From positions 1 to 23,892 of the forward strand of contig CAWKNX010000006.1 in NCBI GenBank assembly GCA_963851085.1: DNA of 23,892 nucleotides. Direction: 5' to 3'. A program made the position numbers and the translations under genes. Of the stretch, positions 1 through 7,675 are shown piece by piece. Under the pieces are notes generated by a model. That model made no database searches and was not told where the DNA came from. It saw nothing but the letters and a program-made list of their open reading frames with translations. Within the stretch, counting starts at the first letter, position 1. Each line of letters opens with the position of its first letter. This stretch comes from DATFVJ01 sp963851085. GTDB lineage: Bacteria > Actinomycetota > Actinomycetes > Streptosporangiales > Streptosporangiaceae.

Positions 1-324
1 CCACGCTTGCTCGCCGGTCGCTGGCCGGCTTCGCCGGTGCCTTGGTGCTGGCCCGGGGGGCGACGGCCGCCTCCCGATCCGGCACGGCCCTACGGCTGCA
101 CACACCTTCGCCCATGATCGCGGTAACTTCTCGGCGGATACCGCGGAGAAGCTACCGCGATCATGAACTGCTCACCGACCTGGTCGGTCAAGGCCGAGAT
201 CGGGGAACGGGTTTGCTCGCGACCCGATCATCTGCTGGCACCACGGGATGGCAGCCCCACCCCGCGCCTGTGCAGAGGGCCTGGCCGGTGGATATGCCCC
301 TGCCGGTCCGGCAGACTCTAAGAC
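1..324. other. Upstream region with no convincing gene
   Basis: No reading frame in this stretch shows a recognisable domain or a plausible start with a ribosome binding site. The forward frame that enters from the left edge closes within about 115 to 170 bases in two frames. It is GC-rich, and the only structured element seen is the 53-bp palindrome at 113-165. The fpg start follows directly. A CAGACT hexamer at 312-317 sits 7 nt before that ATG and could be a weak -10 box. Confidence 0.5.
113..165. repeat. 53-bp palindromic repeat, copy 1
   Basis: The arms at 114-132 and 146-164 pair at 18 of 19 positions, flanked by one further C-G pair (113/165). The 13-nt centre contains its own GCGG-ATA-CCGC mini-stem, so the whole element folds into one long hairpin. 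A second copy near 16338-16391 differs at about 6 of 54 positions. The arms begin TGATCGCGGTAA. Two near-identical copies 16 kb apart mark this as a dispersed palindromic repeat family rather than a chance hairpin. Its function is unknown. Confidence 0.8.
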
Positions 325-1255
325 ATGCCTGAACTGCCCGAGGTTGAAGCGCTCGCCGTCTTCCTGCGCGGACGCGCGGTCGGGCACGCCATCGCCCGGG
401 CGGACGTCGCGGCGATCTCGGTCCTGAAGACCTACGACCCGCCGCTCAGTGCCCTTCCCGGCCTCGTCATCAGCGCCGTGGCACGGCATGGCAAGTTCCT
501 CGACCTTTCCTGTGGCGGTGATCCCCCCGGTGCCGTTGGTGCCGCCGGCACTGTCGGTGGCGCCGGCGATTCGGCCGCGCAGCCGCTGCACTTGATCACC
601 CACCTTGCCCGGGCAGGCTGGCTGCGCTGGCGTGACAAACTGCCCGCCGAGCCGCCACGCCCTGGCAAGGGTCCGCTCGCGTTCCGGATGCTGCTCGACG
701 ATGGATCGGGATTCGACCTGACAGAGGCGGGAACCCAGGAAGCGGCTCGCGGTCTATCTGGTCCGTGCACACCCCGCGGCAGTACCGGGCATCGCCGCGC
801 TCGGCCCGGATCCGCTTGCGCCCGAATTCGACGTCGCCGCGCTCGCCGGGCTGCTGGCCGGGCGCAGAACCCAGATCAAGGGGCTCCTGCGCGATCAGAG
901 CGTCATCGCCGGCATCGGCAACGCCTATTCCGACGAGGTGCTGCACGCCGCGAAGATGTCACCGTTCAAGCTTGCTGCGGGCTTCACGCCGGACGAGGTG
1001 GCCACCCTGCATTCCGCGATCGTGACCGCCCTGCGCGGCGCTGTGGACCGGTCGGCGGGCCTGGCGGCAGGAGATCTGAAAGCAGAAAAGAAGACCGGCC
1101 TGCGGGTGCACGGGCGCGCGGGCCAGCCCTGCCCGGTCTGCGGTGACACGATCAGGGAGGTGTCGTTCGCCGACTCCGCGCTCCAGTACTGCCCGACGTG
1201 CCAGACGGGCGGCAAGCCGCTCGCCGACCGCCGCCTTTCGCGGCTGCTCAAATGA
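325..1255 (+). pseudogene. Fpg/Nei-family DNA glycosylase, frameshifted
   Basis: Formamidopyrimidine-DNA glycosylases remove oxidised purines and cleave the abasic site, using the N-terminal proline exposed once Met is removed. The start MPELPEVE gives this proline and the adjacent glutamate. HGKFLDL carries the conserved lysine, QIKGLLRDQS...GIGNAYSDEVL is the H2TH motif, and CPVC...CPTC near the C-terminus is the zinc finger. The first 138 codons are in one frame, and everything after AGTQ continues in the next frame (ORF 740-1255). Removing one base near 739 restores a protein of about 309 residues. A low-complexity Gly/Ala insertion after LDLSCGG makes it longer than the usual 270-290. 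The shift is either real inactivation or an assembly error. MPELPEVE suggests the Fpg branch rather than Nei. Confidence 0.85.
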
Positions 1256-1276
1256 GCGGTCGCGCAATGAGAGGCC

Positions 1277-1318
1277 GCGCGGGGTAGGGCTGCCGGGCTC
1301 GCGGCACCCTGTCCGCGC
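1277..1318 (+). terminator. Hairpin terminator after the glycosylase gene
   Basis: Starting 22 bases after the glycosylase stop, GCGCGG (1277-1282) pairs with CCGCGC (1313-1318). Inside it GTAGGG pairs with CCCTGT (two G-T pairs), then TGCC pairs with GGCA around an 8-nt loop. There is no T-tract, as is usual for actinobacterial hairpin terminators. A related sequence sharing TGCCGGGCTCGCG follows the MarR gene at 8172-8206. Confidence 0.5.
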
Positions 1319-1326
1319 GACCTTCA

Positions 1327-1595
1327 AGAGCCTGCTTGAGAACCCCATGCTCTGCTGCGCGGCGCCCAGGCGGCGGCTGGCTGCGCCATTGGGGTCCGGG
1401 TCCCCCCGGATAGCGCTGTGTTCGGTCACTTAGTACCTCCGGCTAGGCTCCCTCGCTCCGCTGAGCCGCCTTGCCAGCCACCGCCTTGCCAGCCACCGCC
1501 TTGCCAGCCACCGGCTGGCCCTGCTGGCTTTCCGGCGCTGTGCGCCGGGCCGCTCGCTGTGCCCTCGCGCGACCGAGGGCTCTCGAACAGGCTCT
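1327..1595. mobile_element. MITE-like element, copy 1 (269 bp)
   Basis: The element begins AGAGCCTGCTTGAG and ends CTCGAACAGGCTCT, terminal inverted repeats matching at 12 of 14 positions. Its interior is nearly identical to the element at 10687-10916. It encodes no transposase, so it would be non-autonomous and mobilised in trans. It differs from copy 2 mainly by a threefold 15-bp tandem repeat at 1468-1512. It lies in the convergent gap between the glycosylase gene and the lipoprotein gene, whose stop codon is 7 bp beyond the right end. Target-site duplications could not be defined with confidence. Confidence 0.75.
1468..1512. repeat. Three copies of a 15-bp tandem repeat inside MITE copy 1
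   Basis: The unit GCCTTGCCAGCCACC occurs three times head to tail without change (1468-1482, 1483-1497, 1498-1512). MITE copy 2 has only one related unit at the corresponding place. The difference is most simply an expansion by replication slippage after the two copies separated. Confidence 0.85.
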
Positions 1596-1602
1596 AACCC
1601 GG

Positions 1603-2052
1603 TTACCCCACTGCCGCCGGGCTGGCGTAAGGGCCGAAGACCGGGGCGATCCGGCTCCAGCGCGCGGTCTGGCAGCCGTCGACTCTGGAGAACGTGGCGT
1701 GTATCTGCTTGCCGTGCCAGGTGCCGTCAACGATCGCGGTCTGCGGGCCGCCGTAGATCATCGAGCACATAACGCCGTGCTGCACCGGCGCGAACGGATC
1801 TGCGACCCGGGCGAGCGCGGCACACGCGGTGGCGGGATGCACCAGGGTGCCGCCGGCTGGATCGCAGGTGAGCGTCCAGCTTTGCGCGTTCGCGTGCGCA
1901 TTTGGCCGAACGGCTATCGTCAGCGACACCGGTGGATTCGCGGGGCTCGTGGTCCCCGCGCCCGCGGCGTGCTGTGAGCCGCACCCAGCGGCGAGCGTGA
2001 GCACAGTCGCCATGGCGGCAAGCAAGGCCGCCGATGTCATGGGGATCTTCAT
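1603..2052 (-). CDS. Subtilisin-inhibitor-like (SSI) lipoprotein
   Basis: This 149-residue protein starts MKIPMTSAALLAAMATVLTLAAGC, a basic n-region, hydrophobic core and lipobox (LAAG-C), so it should be lipid-anchored outside the membrane. The mature part matches the Streptomyces subtilisin inhibitor pattern: LTCDPAGGT..HP..ACAAL, then MCSMIYGG, then DGTWHGK and a last cysteine in DGCQ. The four cysteines fit the two disulphides of that family. In SSI the reactive bond follows Met in MCPM-V, and here MCSM-I is in the same place, suggesting an inhibitor of subtilisin-like proteases. Classical SSI proteins are secreted free, so the lipid anchor is unusual. A second in-frame Met at residue 5 is an alternative start. 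It converges with the glycosylase gene and diverges from the oxidase gene at 2187. Confidence 0.8.
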   Translation of the reverse strand: MKIPMTSAALLAAMATVLTLAAGCGSQHAAGAGTTSPANPPVSLTIAVRPNAHANAQSWTLTCDPAGGTLVHPATACAALARVADPFAPVQHGVMCSMIYGGPQTAIVDGTWHGKQIHATFSRVDGCQTARWSRIAPVFGPYASPAAVG

Positions 2053-2186
2053 GCGGGTTGGACGCCGGCCGGCTGGCGCTGGTTCCGCCCGATTCGCGGT
2101 TGATCATCCTCCTGCGTCCATCCGTGCGCGGACACGGGTGCGCGGCGCCAGGACCGCCCGCGCGGATTACGAGAGGATACGAGGTC

Positions 2187-3579
2187 ATGGGCCTGCTGGA
2201 GGAACTCACCAGCATCACGGGCGATGCCCACGTGCTCGCTGGCCGCGACGTTATGGCGGGCTACGTCACCGACTGGACCGGCCGGTACCGTGGCACGGCG
2301 ACATGCGTGGTGAGGCCGGGTTCCGCCGCTGAGGTCGCGGAAGTGGTCCGGGTATGCGCGCGGCGCGGCGCGGCGATCGTTCCGCAGGGCGGCAATACCG
2401 GGCTGGTCGGCGGCGGCGTGCCGTGGCATCGTACGTGCGGAGCGGTGGAAGTGGGGGGAAGCGGGGGAAGCGGGGGAAGCACCGTCTGGCCCGGAGCGCC
2501 CGTCGGTCGTGCTTTCCACCCGCAGGCTGCGCGACCTCGGCCAGGTCGATCTCGTCGCCAGCCAGGTCACAGCCGGTGCCGGGGTCACGATCGCCGACCT
2601 GGACGCGCACGCGCGCAAGGCGGGGCTGGGCTACGGAGTCGACCTCGCCTCCCGTGACTCCGCCACCGTCGGGGGCACGATTGCCACCAACGCGGGCGGC
2701 GTGCACACCGTGCGTTACGGCTTTACCCGTGCCCAGCTACTCGGCGTTGAGGCGGTACTCGCCGACGGTGCCGTCGTGTCGAGGCTGGCTGGGCTCACCT
2801 CGGACAATACCGGATATGACCTGCCGGGGCTGCTGGCAGGAAGCGAGGGCACGCTCGGCGTGATCACCGCGGCGCGGTTGCGGCTGTGGCCGGTGGAGAC
2901 CACGCTCACCACCCTGCTGGCTGGGGTCGACGGCATCGATGCCGCAGCGGCGCTCTTTGCCGATATCCGCGCCGGGGCGGACCGTGTGCAGGCGGCGGAG
3001 TACTTCGAAGCCGAGGGCGTCGAACTGGTCCGCGCGGTGACTGGCCTGCCGCTGCCGCTCGGCCGCGGATACCCCGCCTACCTGCTCGCGGAGACCGCGG
3101 GAGCGGACGCGGCCGAGCGGCTGGCGCGGCTACCTGCGCTCGCGGACGCGGCGGTCGCCACAGACCAGGGCAGCCGGGACAGGCTCTGGGCGTACCGCGA
3201 GCGGCATACCGACGCGATCAGCGCGGTGGGCATCCCGCACAAGCTGGACGTGGCCGTCCCGATTGGCGCACTCGGGGCCTTCCGAGCGGCGCTTGCGGAC
3301 GTGGTCGGCGGCACGCGGACGATCGTCTTCGGGCATATCGGCGTGGGCAATCTGCACATCAACGTCCTCGGGCCCGACACCGGCGACGACCGCGTCGACG
3401 AGGCGGTGCTGCGCCTCGCGGCCGCGCACGGCGGCAGCGTCTCCGCGGAGCACGGGATCGGCCGGGCGAAGGCACGGTGGCTGCCGCTGAGCAGGTCCGC
3501 CGAGGAGATTGCGGCGATGCGGGCGGTGAAGTCCGCGCTTGATCCCGCGGGCCTGCTCAACCCTGGCGTCCTGTTCTGA
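2187..3579 (+). pseudogene. FAD-linked D-2-hydroxyacid dehydrogenase (GlcD type), frameshifted
   Basis: Members of this family oxidise D-2-hydroxyacids such as glycolate, D-lactate or 2-hydroxyglutarate with FAD. The N-terminal half has the FAD-binding stretch PQGGNTGLVGGG. After a frame change the protein continues with STRRLRDLGQVDL, SRDSATVGGTIATNAGG and GSEGTLGVITAARLRLWP. It ends with the C-terminal FGHIGVGNLHINVL, SAEHGIGRAK and LDPAGLLNPG motifs. The ATG at 2187 has GAGAGGA 10 bases upstream. The frame changes between about 2450 and 2500, in a G-rich 9-bp repeat encoding GGSGGSGGS. One indel there would restore about 463 residues, the normal length. The substrate cannot be told from sequence. 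Whether the gene is dead or misassembled depends on that repeat. Confidence 0.88.
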
Positions 3580-3663
3580 GCCCATGACAGGCGGCACCGC
3601 TGCGGCGCCGGGGGCGTGGCATATCCGCTAGCCGCCTGCCAGCCAGGCGTGCGCGATGGCAAC

Positions 3664-5646
3664 ATGACTGACGTGGCTGACGTGGTGGATCGCGGCGAGG
3701 TGCAGTCCCGGGTCGACGCGATCGCACGAGCCGTCATCGAGTGCGCCGCCGATGCGATCATCGCCTCCGACACCGACGGCACGGTGCTGCTCTGGAACCC
3801 CGCGGCGGAGCGGATGTTCGGCTGGGCCGCCACTGAGGTCGCGGGGCGTGATCCGCAGATCATCCCGGAGGAGCTGAGGGCCGAGCACAACGCCGTGCTC
3901 GAGCGGGTACGAAGCGGCGGCCAGATATCATTCGCCACCCGCCGCATCCGCCGGGACAGTGGCCTGCTCGACGTGCGCATCGACACCAGCGCGCTGCGGG
4001 ACGCGGGGGGCGAGGTGATCGGCTGGGTCAACGTCTACCACCGGGTCGGCCAGGACGACGCGGCCAGGCATCATGTGGCGCAGCGGGTCCGCGTGGTGCG
4101 TCGCCTCGGTGACGTGGTGGCCGACATGAACGCGCAGCGCGACCTGGAGTCGGTGCTCGACCGCATCGCGGCCAGCCTGCGCGAGCTCACCAGCGCGGAC
4201 GCGGGCGGCTTCGTGCTCATCGAAGGCGGTGAGCTCCGGCTCGTCAGCATGGACGGGCTGCCCGGCAGCCTGCGCGGCCGTACGGCGCAGCTGCCGGACA
4301 GCCTGGTCGGGGAGCTGATGCGAAGCGGCAAGACGGTGCTGATGGCCACCGGGGAAACCGGCCGCTTCGACGACATGATCTGGTCCGCACTGCCCGGGCT
4401 GCACACGATCGCGATCGGGCTTTCCTACGTGAGTGGCAGGCCCTACGGTGCGCTGTACGCGCTCTACAGCAGGCGCAAGGTGGGGCATATCGAGCTCGAA
4501 CTGCTCGAACTGCTCGCGGGCCACGCCGGCGTGGCGCTTACCAACGCGATGGCGTTCGAGGAGGTTGTCAGGCAGCGGGCGCACGAGCGCGCAGTGATCG
4601 ACGCGAGCGCGGACGGCATCGCGGTGCTCGATTCCGGCGGGCTTGTCAGGCAGTGGAACCCGGCCGCGCACCGGCTGACCGGCGTGTCCGCGCAAGCCGT
4701 CACGGGCAAGCTGCCGCCGTTCCCGCTGCCCGCGCCGGGCTCAAAGCTGACGCACAAGCTCGTGAACGGTCGCTGGCTCGACGTGCTCTGCACGGGCCTG
4801 GCCGGAGGCGACGAGCGGGTGCTCGACTTCCGCGACGTCACAGCGGCGAAGGAGCTCGAAGAGGCGAAGGATCTCTTCCTCGCGACCGCGAGCCACGAGC
4901 TGCGCACGCCGATCACCGTGGTACAAGGCTTCGCGAGCACGCTCGCGAGCCGCTGGGAGAAGCTGACCGACTCCGACCGGCACAGCGCCGCGGTGACCAT
5001 CGCCGAGCGCGCCGGGTCGCTCGGCCGTCTCGTCGAGCAGTTGCTGCTCGGCTCCCGCGCCGGCGCGGACGAGCTGACGGTTACCAATGGCGCGTTCGAC
5101 CTGGGCGCGCTGCTGCGCGGGGCCGCGGTCGCGTTCCGGCCGCTTTCCGACAAGCACACGCTCGTGGCCGACATCCCCCCGGACCTGCCCGCGGCGTTCG
5201 GTGACGCGATGGCTACCGACATCATCGCCGGTCAGATCCTCGAGAACGCGTTCAAGTACTCCCCGTCCGGCGGCACCGTCACGGTCCGCGCCGAGGCAGC
5301 CGCCGATCGGATCGATGTCACGGTAGAAGACGAGGGCATCGGCATTTCGCCGGGCGATCACGAGCGCATCTTCGAGCGGTTCGTCCAGGGCGAGGCCGGA
5401 GACCGGCGGCGTTTCGGCGGGATCGGCCTTGGCCTTTACATCGTCCGCAGGCTCGCCCGTGCGCAGGGCGCGGACGTGCAGGCTCGCTCACGGCCCGGCG
5501 GCGGCACGATCATGTGGCTCCGCCTGCGGCGGGCGGACGGGCCCGGCGATCAGGGCGCACCGCCGCCGGAAGGCGAGCTGAACCCCGATCAGCCGCCGCT
5601 GACCGGGGTGCGCTCGCGCCGTTCGCCTCCGGCCGCGTCCAGGTAG
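3664..5646 (+). CDS. PAS-GAF-PAS sensor histidine kinase
   Basis: This soluble histidine kinase of about 660 residues has no membrane segments. A PAS domain lies around residues 20-125 (ADAIIASDTDG..WNPAAERMFGW). A GAF-like domain spans about 150-300, and a second PAS about 305-385 (SADGIAVLDSGG..WNPAAHRLTG). The HisKA box is SHELRTP with phospho-acceptor His411. The HATPase domain has NAFKYSP, DEGIGIS at 556-562 and GGIGLGLYI. It probably senses a cytoplasmic signal such as redox state, a ligand or light through PAS/GAF. No response regulator is adjacent, so it is an orphan kinase here. The frame is open from a GTG at 3616, but I prefer the ATG at 3664 because homologous PAS sequence begins soon after. 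Neither start has a good ribosome binding site. Its 3' end overlaps the convergent ABC gene by 58 bp. Confidence 0.92.
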   Translation: MTDVADVVDRGEVQSRVDAIARAVIECAADAIIASDTDGTVLLWNPAAERMFGWAATEVAGRDPQIIPEELRAEHNAVLERVRSGGQISFATRRIRRDSGLLDVRIDTSALRDAGGEVIGWVNVYHRVGQDDAARHHVAQRVRVVRRLGDVVADMNAQRDLESVLDRIAASLRELTSADAGGFVLIEGGELRLVSMDGLPGSLRGRTAQLPDSLVGELMRSGKTVLMATGETGRFDDMIWSALPGLHTIAIGLSYVSGRPYGALYALYSRRKVGHIELELLELLAGHAGVALTNAMAFEEVVRQRAHERAVIDASADGIAVLDSGGLVRQWNPAAHRLTGVSAQAVTGKLPPFPLPAPGSKLTHKLVNGRWLDVLCTGLAGGDERVLDFRDVTAAKELEEAKDLFLATASHELRTPITVVQGFASTLASRWEKLTDSDRHSAAVTIAERAGSLGRLVEQLLLGSRAGADELTVTNGAFDLGALLRGAAVAFRPLSDKHTLVADIPPDLPAAFGDAMATDIIAGQILENAFKYSPSGGTVTVRAEAAADRIDVTVEDEGIGISPGDHERIFERFVQGEAGDRRRFGGIGLGLYIVRRLARAQGADVQARSRPGGGTIMWLRLRRADGPGDQGAPPPEGELNPDQPPLTGVRSRRSPPAASR

Positions 5647-6374
5647 GCGTCGATCACGCCTGGCACGTCGTCACTGTCCATCACGATCTCGCCCTTCTCG
5701 AGCCAGATCACCCGGTTGCACGTCTCCTCGACCTCGTCGAGGTTGTGCGCGACGAGGAACACCGTGCCCGCCTCCTGGCGCAGTTCTTCGATCCGCTGGT
5801 GGCTCTTGCGCCGGAACTCCGCGTCGCCCGTGGCGAGCGCCTCGTCGATGAGCAGCACGTCGTGGCTCCTGGCTGAGGCGATGGCGAACCTGAGCCGTGA
5901 CCCCATGCCGCTCGAATACGCGCGCATCGGCAGGTCGATGAATTCTCCGACCCCGGAGAAATCGACCACCTCCTGGTAGCGCTCCTTGGTCTCCTGCCGT
6001 GTCATGCCCATGGCCAGGCAGCCGAGCACAACATTCCGCTCGCCGGTGAGGTCGTCCATCAGCGCGGCATTCACGCCGAGCAGCGATGCCTCGCCCGTGG
6101 TGTAGACGGCGCCGTGTTCCGAGGGCAGCAGACCGGCGATCGCCCGAAGCAGGGTGGACTTGCCCGACCCGTTCCGCCCGATGACACCGATCGCGTCGCC
6201 GCGGTAGGCCACGAACGACACACCGCGGATCGCGTGCACTTCCCTGACCGAGGGGCTGCGCTGGCGGCGCATCAGGCGCAGCAGTGCGGTGGCCGCGGTG
6301 CCCTTGTCGCCGCCCGCGCCGTAGACGCGATACACGATGTGCAGGTCATCCACGATGACCACGGGCTCAGCCAC
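5589..6374 (-). CDS. ABC transporter ATPase, polysaccharide/teichoic-acid export type
   Basis: This is the ATPase half of an ABC-2 exporter of the TagH/Wzt/RfbE group, which moves lipid-linked polymers across the membrane. Walker A is GRNGSGKST (66-74), the signature is SSGMGSR (154-160), Walker B is VLLIDEAL (173-180), and the switch histidine is His210. At 261 residues it lacks the C-terminal carbohydrate-binding domain of Wzt, resembling TagH and the mycobacterial galactan exporter ATPase. Its start overlaps the permease stop by 8 bp, so the two are translationally coupled. The exported glycan is unknown. The nearest glycosyltransferases are 3.5 kb away. Confidence 0.9.
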   Translation of the reverse strand: MAEPVVIVDDLHIVYRVYGAGGDKGTAATALLRLMRRQRSPSVREVHAIRGVSFVAYRGDAIGVIGRNGSGKSTLLRAIAGLLPSEHGAVYTTGEASLLGVNAALMDDLTGERNVVLGCLAMGMTRQETKERYQEVVDFSGVGEFIDLPMRAYSSGMGSRLRFAIASARSHDVLLIDEALATGDAEFRRKSHQRIEELRQEAGTVFLVAHNLDEVEETCNRVIWLEKGEIVMDSDDVPGVIDAYLDAAGGERRERTPVSGG

Positions 6375-7428
6375 GGCCGTACACCGCCTCCGCCTGCCAG
6401 AAGAACAGGAAACCGATCACGACCGCCGCCACGGCCCAGCCGACGCCGAGCAGCCACAGGTCGCGCGTGGTGCCGAGGGGCGGCGGATGGCAGTACGCCG
6501 ACCAGTACGGCTTGCTCGACGGGTGCTTCCCGTACCACCAGCACTTGGCGAAGTTGTACGGCTTGGAGCCGGGGTTGCTCAGCCGCTGCGATTTGAGCAG
6601 TGCGTCCCTGACGAGGTTGATGTAGACCGCGGCCGGGTTGGCCTGCAGCAGCGCCTGCAGCTTGCGGTGACCGTCGAGCCTCGTCAGGGTGCGCAGGCTG
6701 AAGATGACGCCGGACAGGTACATCCAGGTCCGCAGCAGGAACGGCAGCAACTGGCTGAAGTGGGCCACGCCGGCACCGGTGCGCGCGATGATCATCCCCG
6801 CGCCGACGTTGAACATCGCCTGGAACGTGAGCGCGGGGATGATCAGCAGCCAGTACCAGGTAAGCGGCTCGCCGGTGGCCAGCACGATGGCGAAAAGCAC
6901 GAGCATGGACAGCAGCAGTTGCTGCAGTTCCACCACGACATAGGCGAGCGGCAGGCACGCGCGCGGGAAGCGCAGCGCCCGGATCAGCGGGAGATGGTCA
7001 TTGATCACACGGGCGGCGATGAGGAACGACCGCTGGGTGAAGGTGAAGATGAAGACCCCGGTGACGAGGAATGCGAGGAAGTTCGGGACGCCGCGGCTGG
7101 TGCCGAGCAGCACGCCGAAGATCAGGAAGTAGACGCCCGCGTTGAGCAGCGGGGTCAGGACCTGCCAGAGCTGGCCAAGCCTGGCCTCGGTGTACATCGC
7201 CACGTTGCGCGCGGTGGCGAAGGTCAGGATGAAGTGCCTCCGTGCCCAGATCTGGCGGATATAGGCGCGCAGGGGAGGCCGCCGCGCGCTCGGCCGCAGA
7301 CCGTGCTCCGCGGCGAGTTCGCTGAGCGGCTCGGCCGGCAGCGGGGTGATCTCGAGCGGCGTGCCGCTGGACAGCGTGCCAGGGCCGCTCAGGCCGCCTG
7401 GACCGCTTATGCGCCCGGTTCCGCTCAT
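6367..7428 (-). CDS. ABC-2 type exporter permease (TagG/Wzm-like)
   Basis: This membrane half of the exporter has about 353 residues. A cytoplasmic N-terminus of about 80 residues, rich in Gly, Ser and Pro, is followed by RRHFILTFATARNVAMYTEARLGQLW, the typical amphipathic entry of ABC2 permeases. About six membrane segments follow, including LLNAGVYFLIFGVLL, FLAFLVTGVFIFTF and a last helix LLGVGWAVAAVVIGFLFFW. NPAAVYINLVRDALL before the last helix is also characteristic. The frame is open from 7470, but the ATG at 7428 is preferred because TAGGCT lies exactly 7 nt upstream on this strand, as expected for a leaderless -10. It is co-transcribed with the ATPase gene at 5589-6374. Confidence 0.9.
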   Translation of the reverse strand: MSGTGRISGPGGLSGPGTLSSGTPLEITPLPAEPLSELAAEHGLRPSARRPPLRAYIRQIWARRHFILTFATARNVAMYTEARLGQLWQVLTPLLNAGVYFLIFGVLLGTSRGVPNFLAFLVTGVFIFTFTQRSFLIAARVINDHLPLIRALRFPRACLPLAYVVVELQQLLLSMLVLFAIVLATGEPLTWYWLLIIPALTFQAMFNVGAGMIIARTGAGVAHFSQLLPFLLRTWMYLSGVIFSLRTLTRLDGHRKLQALLQANPAAVYINLVRDALLKSQRLSNPGSKPYNFAKCWWYGKHPSSKPYWSAYCHPPPLGTTRDLWLLGVGWAVAAVVIGFLFFWQAEAVYGRG

Positions 7429-7435
7429 GTGGCCG

Positions 7436-7441
7436 AGCCTA
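7436..7441 (-). promoter_or_regulatory. -10 box (TAGGCT) of the exporter operon, probably leaderless
   Basis: On the minus strand TAGGCT is followed by 7 nt and then the ATG at 7428. This is the spacing that places the transcript start at the first base of the codon. The same arrangement is seen at 10926-10931 and 14756-14761. No convincing -35 box was found. Confidence 0.5.
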
Positions 7442-7525
7442 TTTCGCGCCGTAGGGTCGACGGGACACAACCTCGTCGCTCGCGGTGCGGATTCATCACT
7501 GGATACCTCATCGCCTGACGATTAG

Positions 7526-7542
7526 AGTTGTAGGGAGCAACT
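7526..7542. promoter_or_regulatory. MarR-like operator, site 1
   Basis: The 17-bp inverted repeat AGTTG-N7-CAACT lies in the divergent gap between the exporter operon and the marR-like gene. With site 2 it gives the half-site AGTTGYA. MarR-family dimers bind inverted repeats of about this size, usually in their own promoter regions, so the regulator at 7676 is the natural candidate. Confidence 0.6.
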
Positions 7543-7567
7543 GTCGAGCCCAACGCTATACCATGAG

Positions 7568-7584
7568 AGTTGCAGCGTACAACT
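7568..7584. promoter_or_regulatory. MarR-like operator, site 2
   Basis: This second 17-bp inverted repeat, AGTTG-N7-CAACT, starts 42 bp after the first. That is four helical turns, so two dimers would sit on the same face of the DNA. The arms are identical to site 1 and the spacers differ, which argues for selection on the arms. A TATACC sequence at 7557-7562, between the two sites, could be a -10 box under their control. Confidence 0.6.
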
Positions 7585-7609
7585 GTTCCCGGTCTGAGGC
7601 GTCGCATGC

Positions 7610-7659
7610 CAGTTCGGAAGCAGAGTTCGTAACGCAGTTCGGAAGCAGAGTTCGTTAGC
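7610..7659. repeat. 25-bp tandem repeat, two copies
   Basis: CAGTTCGGAAGCAGAGTTCG followed by TAACG or TTAGC occurs at 7610-7634 and 7635-7659. The two copies agree over the first 21 bases. They lie directly upstream of the marR-like start codon, within the likely leader. It could be a recent duplication or a pair of protein-binding sites. Confidence 0.75.
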
Positions 7660-7675
7660 AGAGTGGGGAAGGGCA

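Noticed and set aside
959..1429. Minus-strand frame beginning inside MITE copy 1 (MTEHSAIRGDP)
   Set aside because: A similar frame occurs in MITE copy 2, so it reflects repeat sequence. No protein domain is present, and it is opposite the glycosylase zinc finger.
1468..1512. Possible CRISPR-like repeats
   Set aside because: The units are directly adjacent with no spacers and only 15 bp long. This is a simple tandem repeat, and no cas genes are present.
3078..4031. 317-residue minus-strand frame
   Set aside because: Ser/Ala/Arg-rich antisense frame opposite the clear GlcD C-terminal motifs and the kinase PAS domain.
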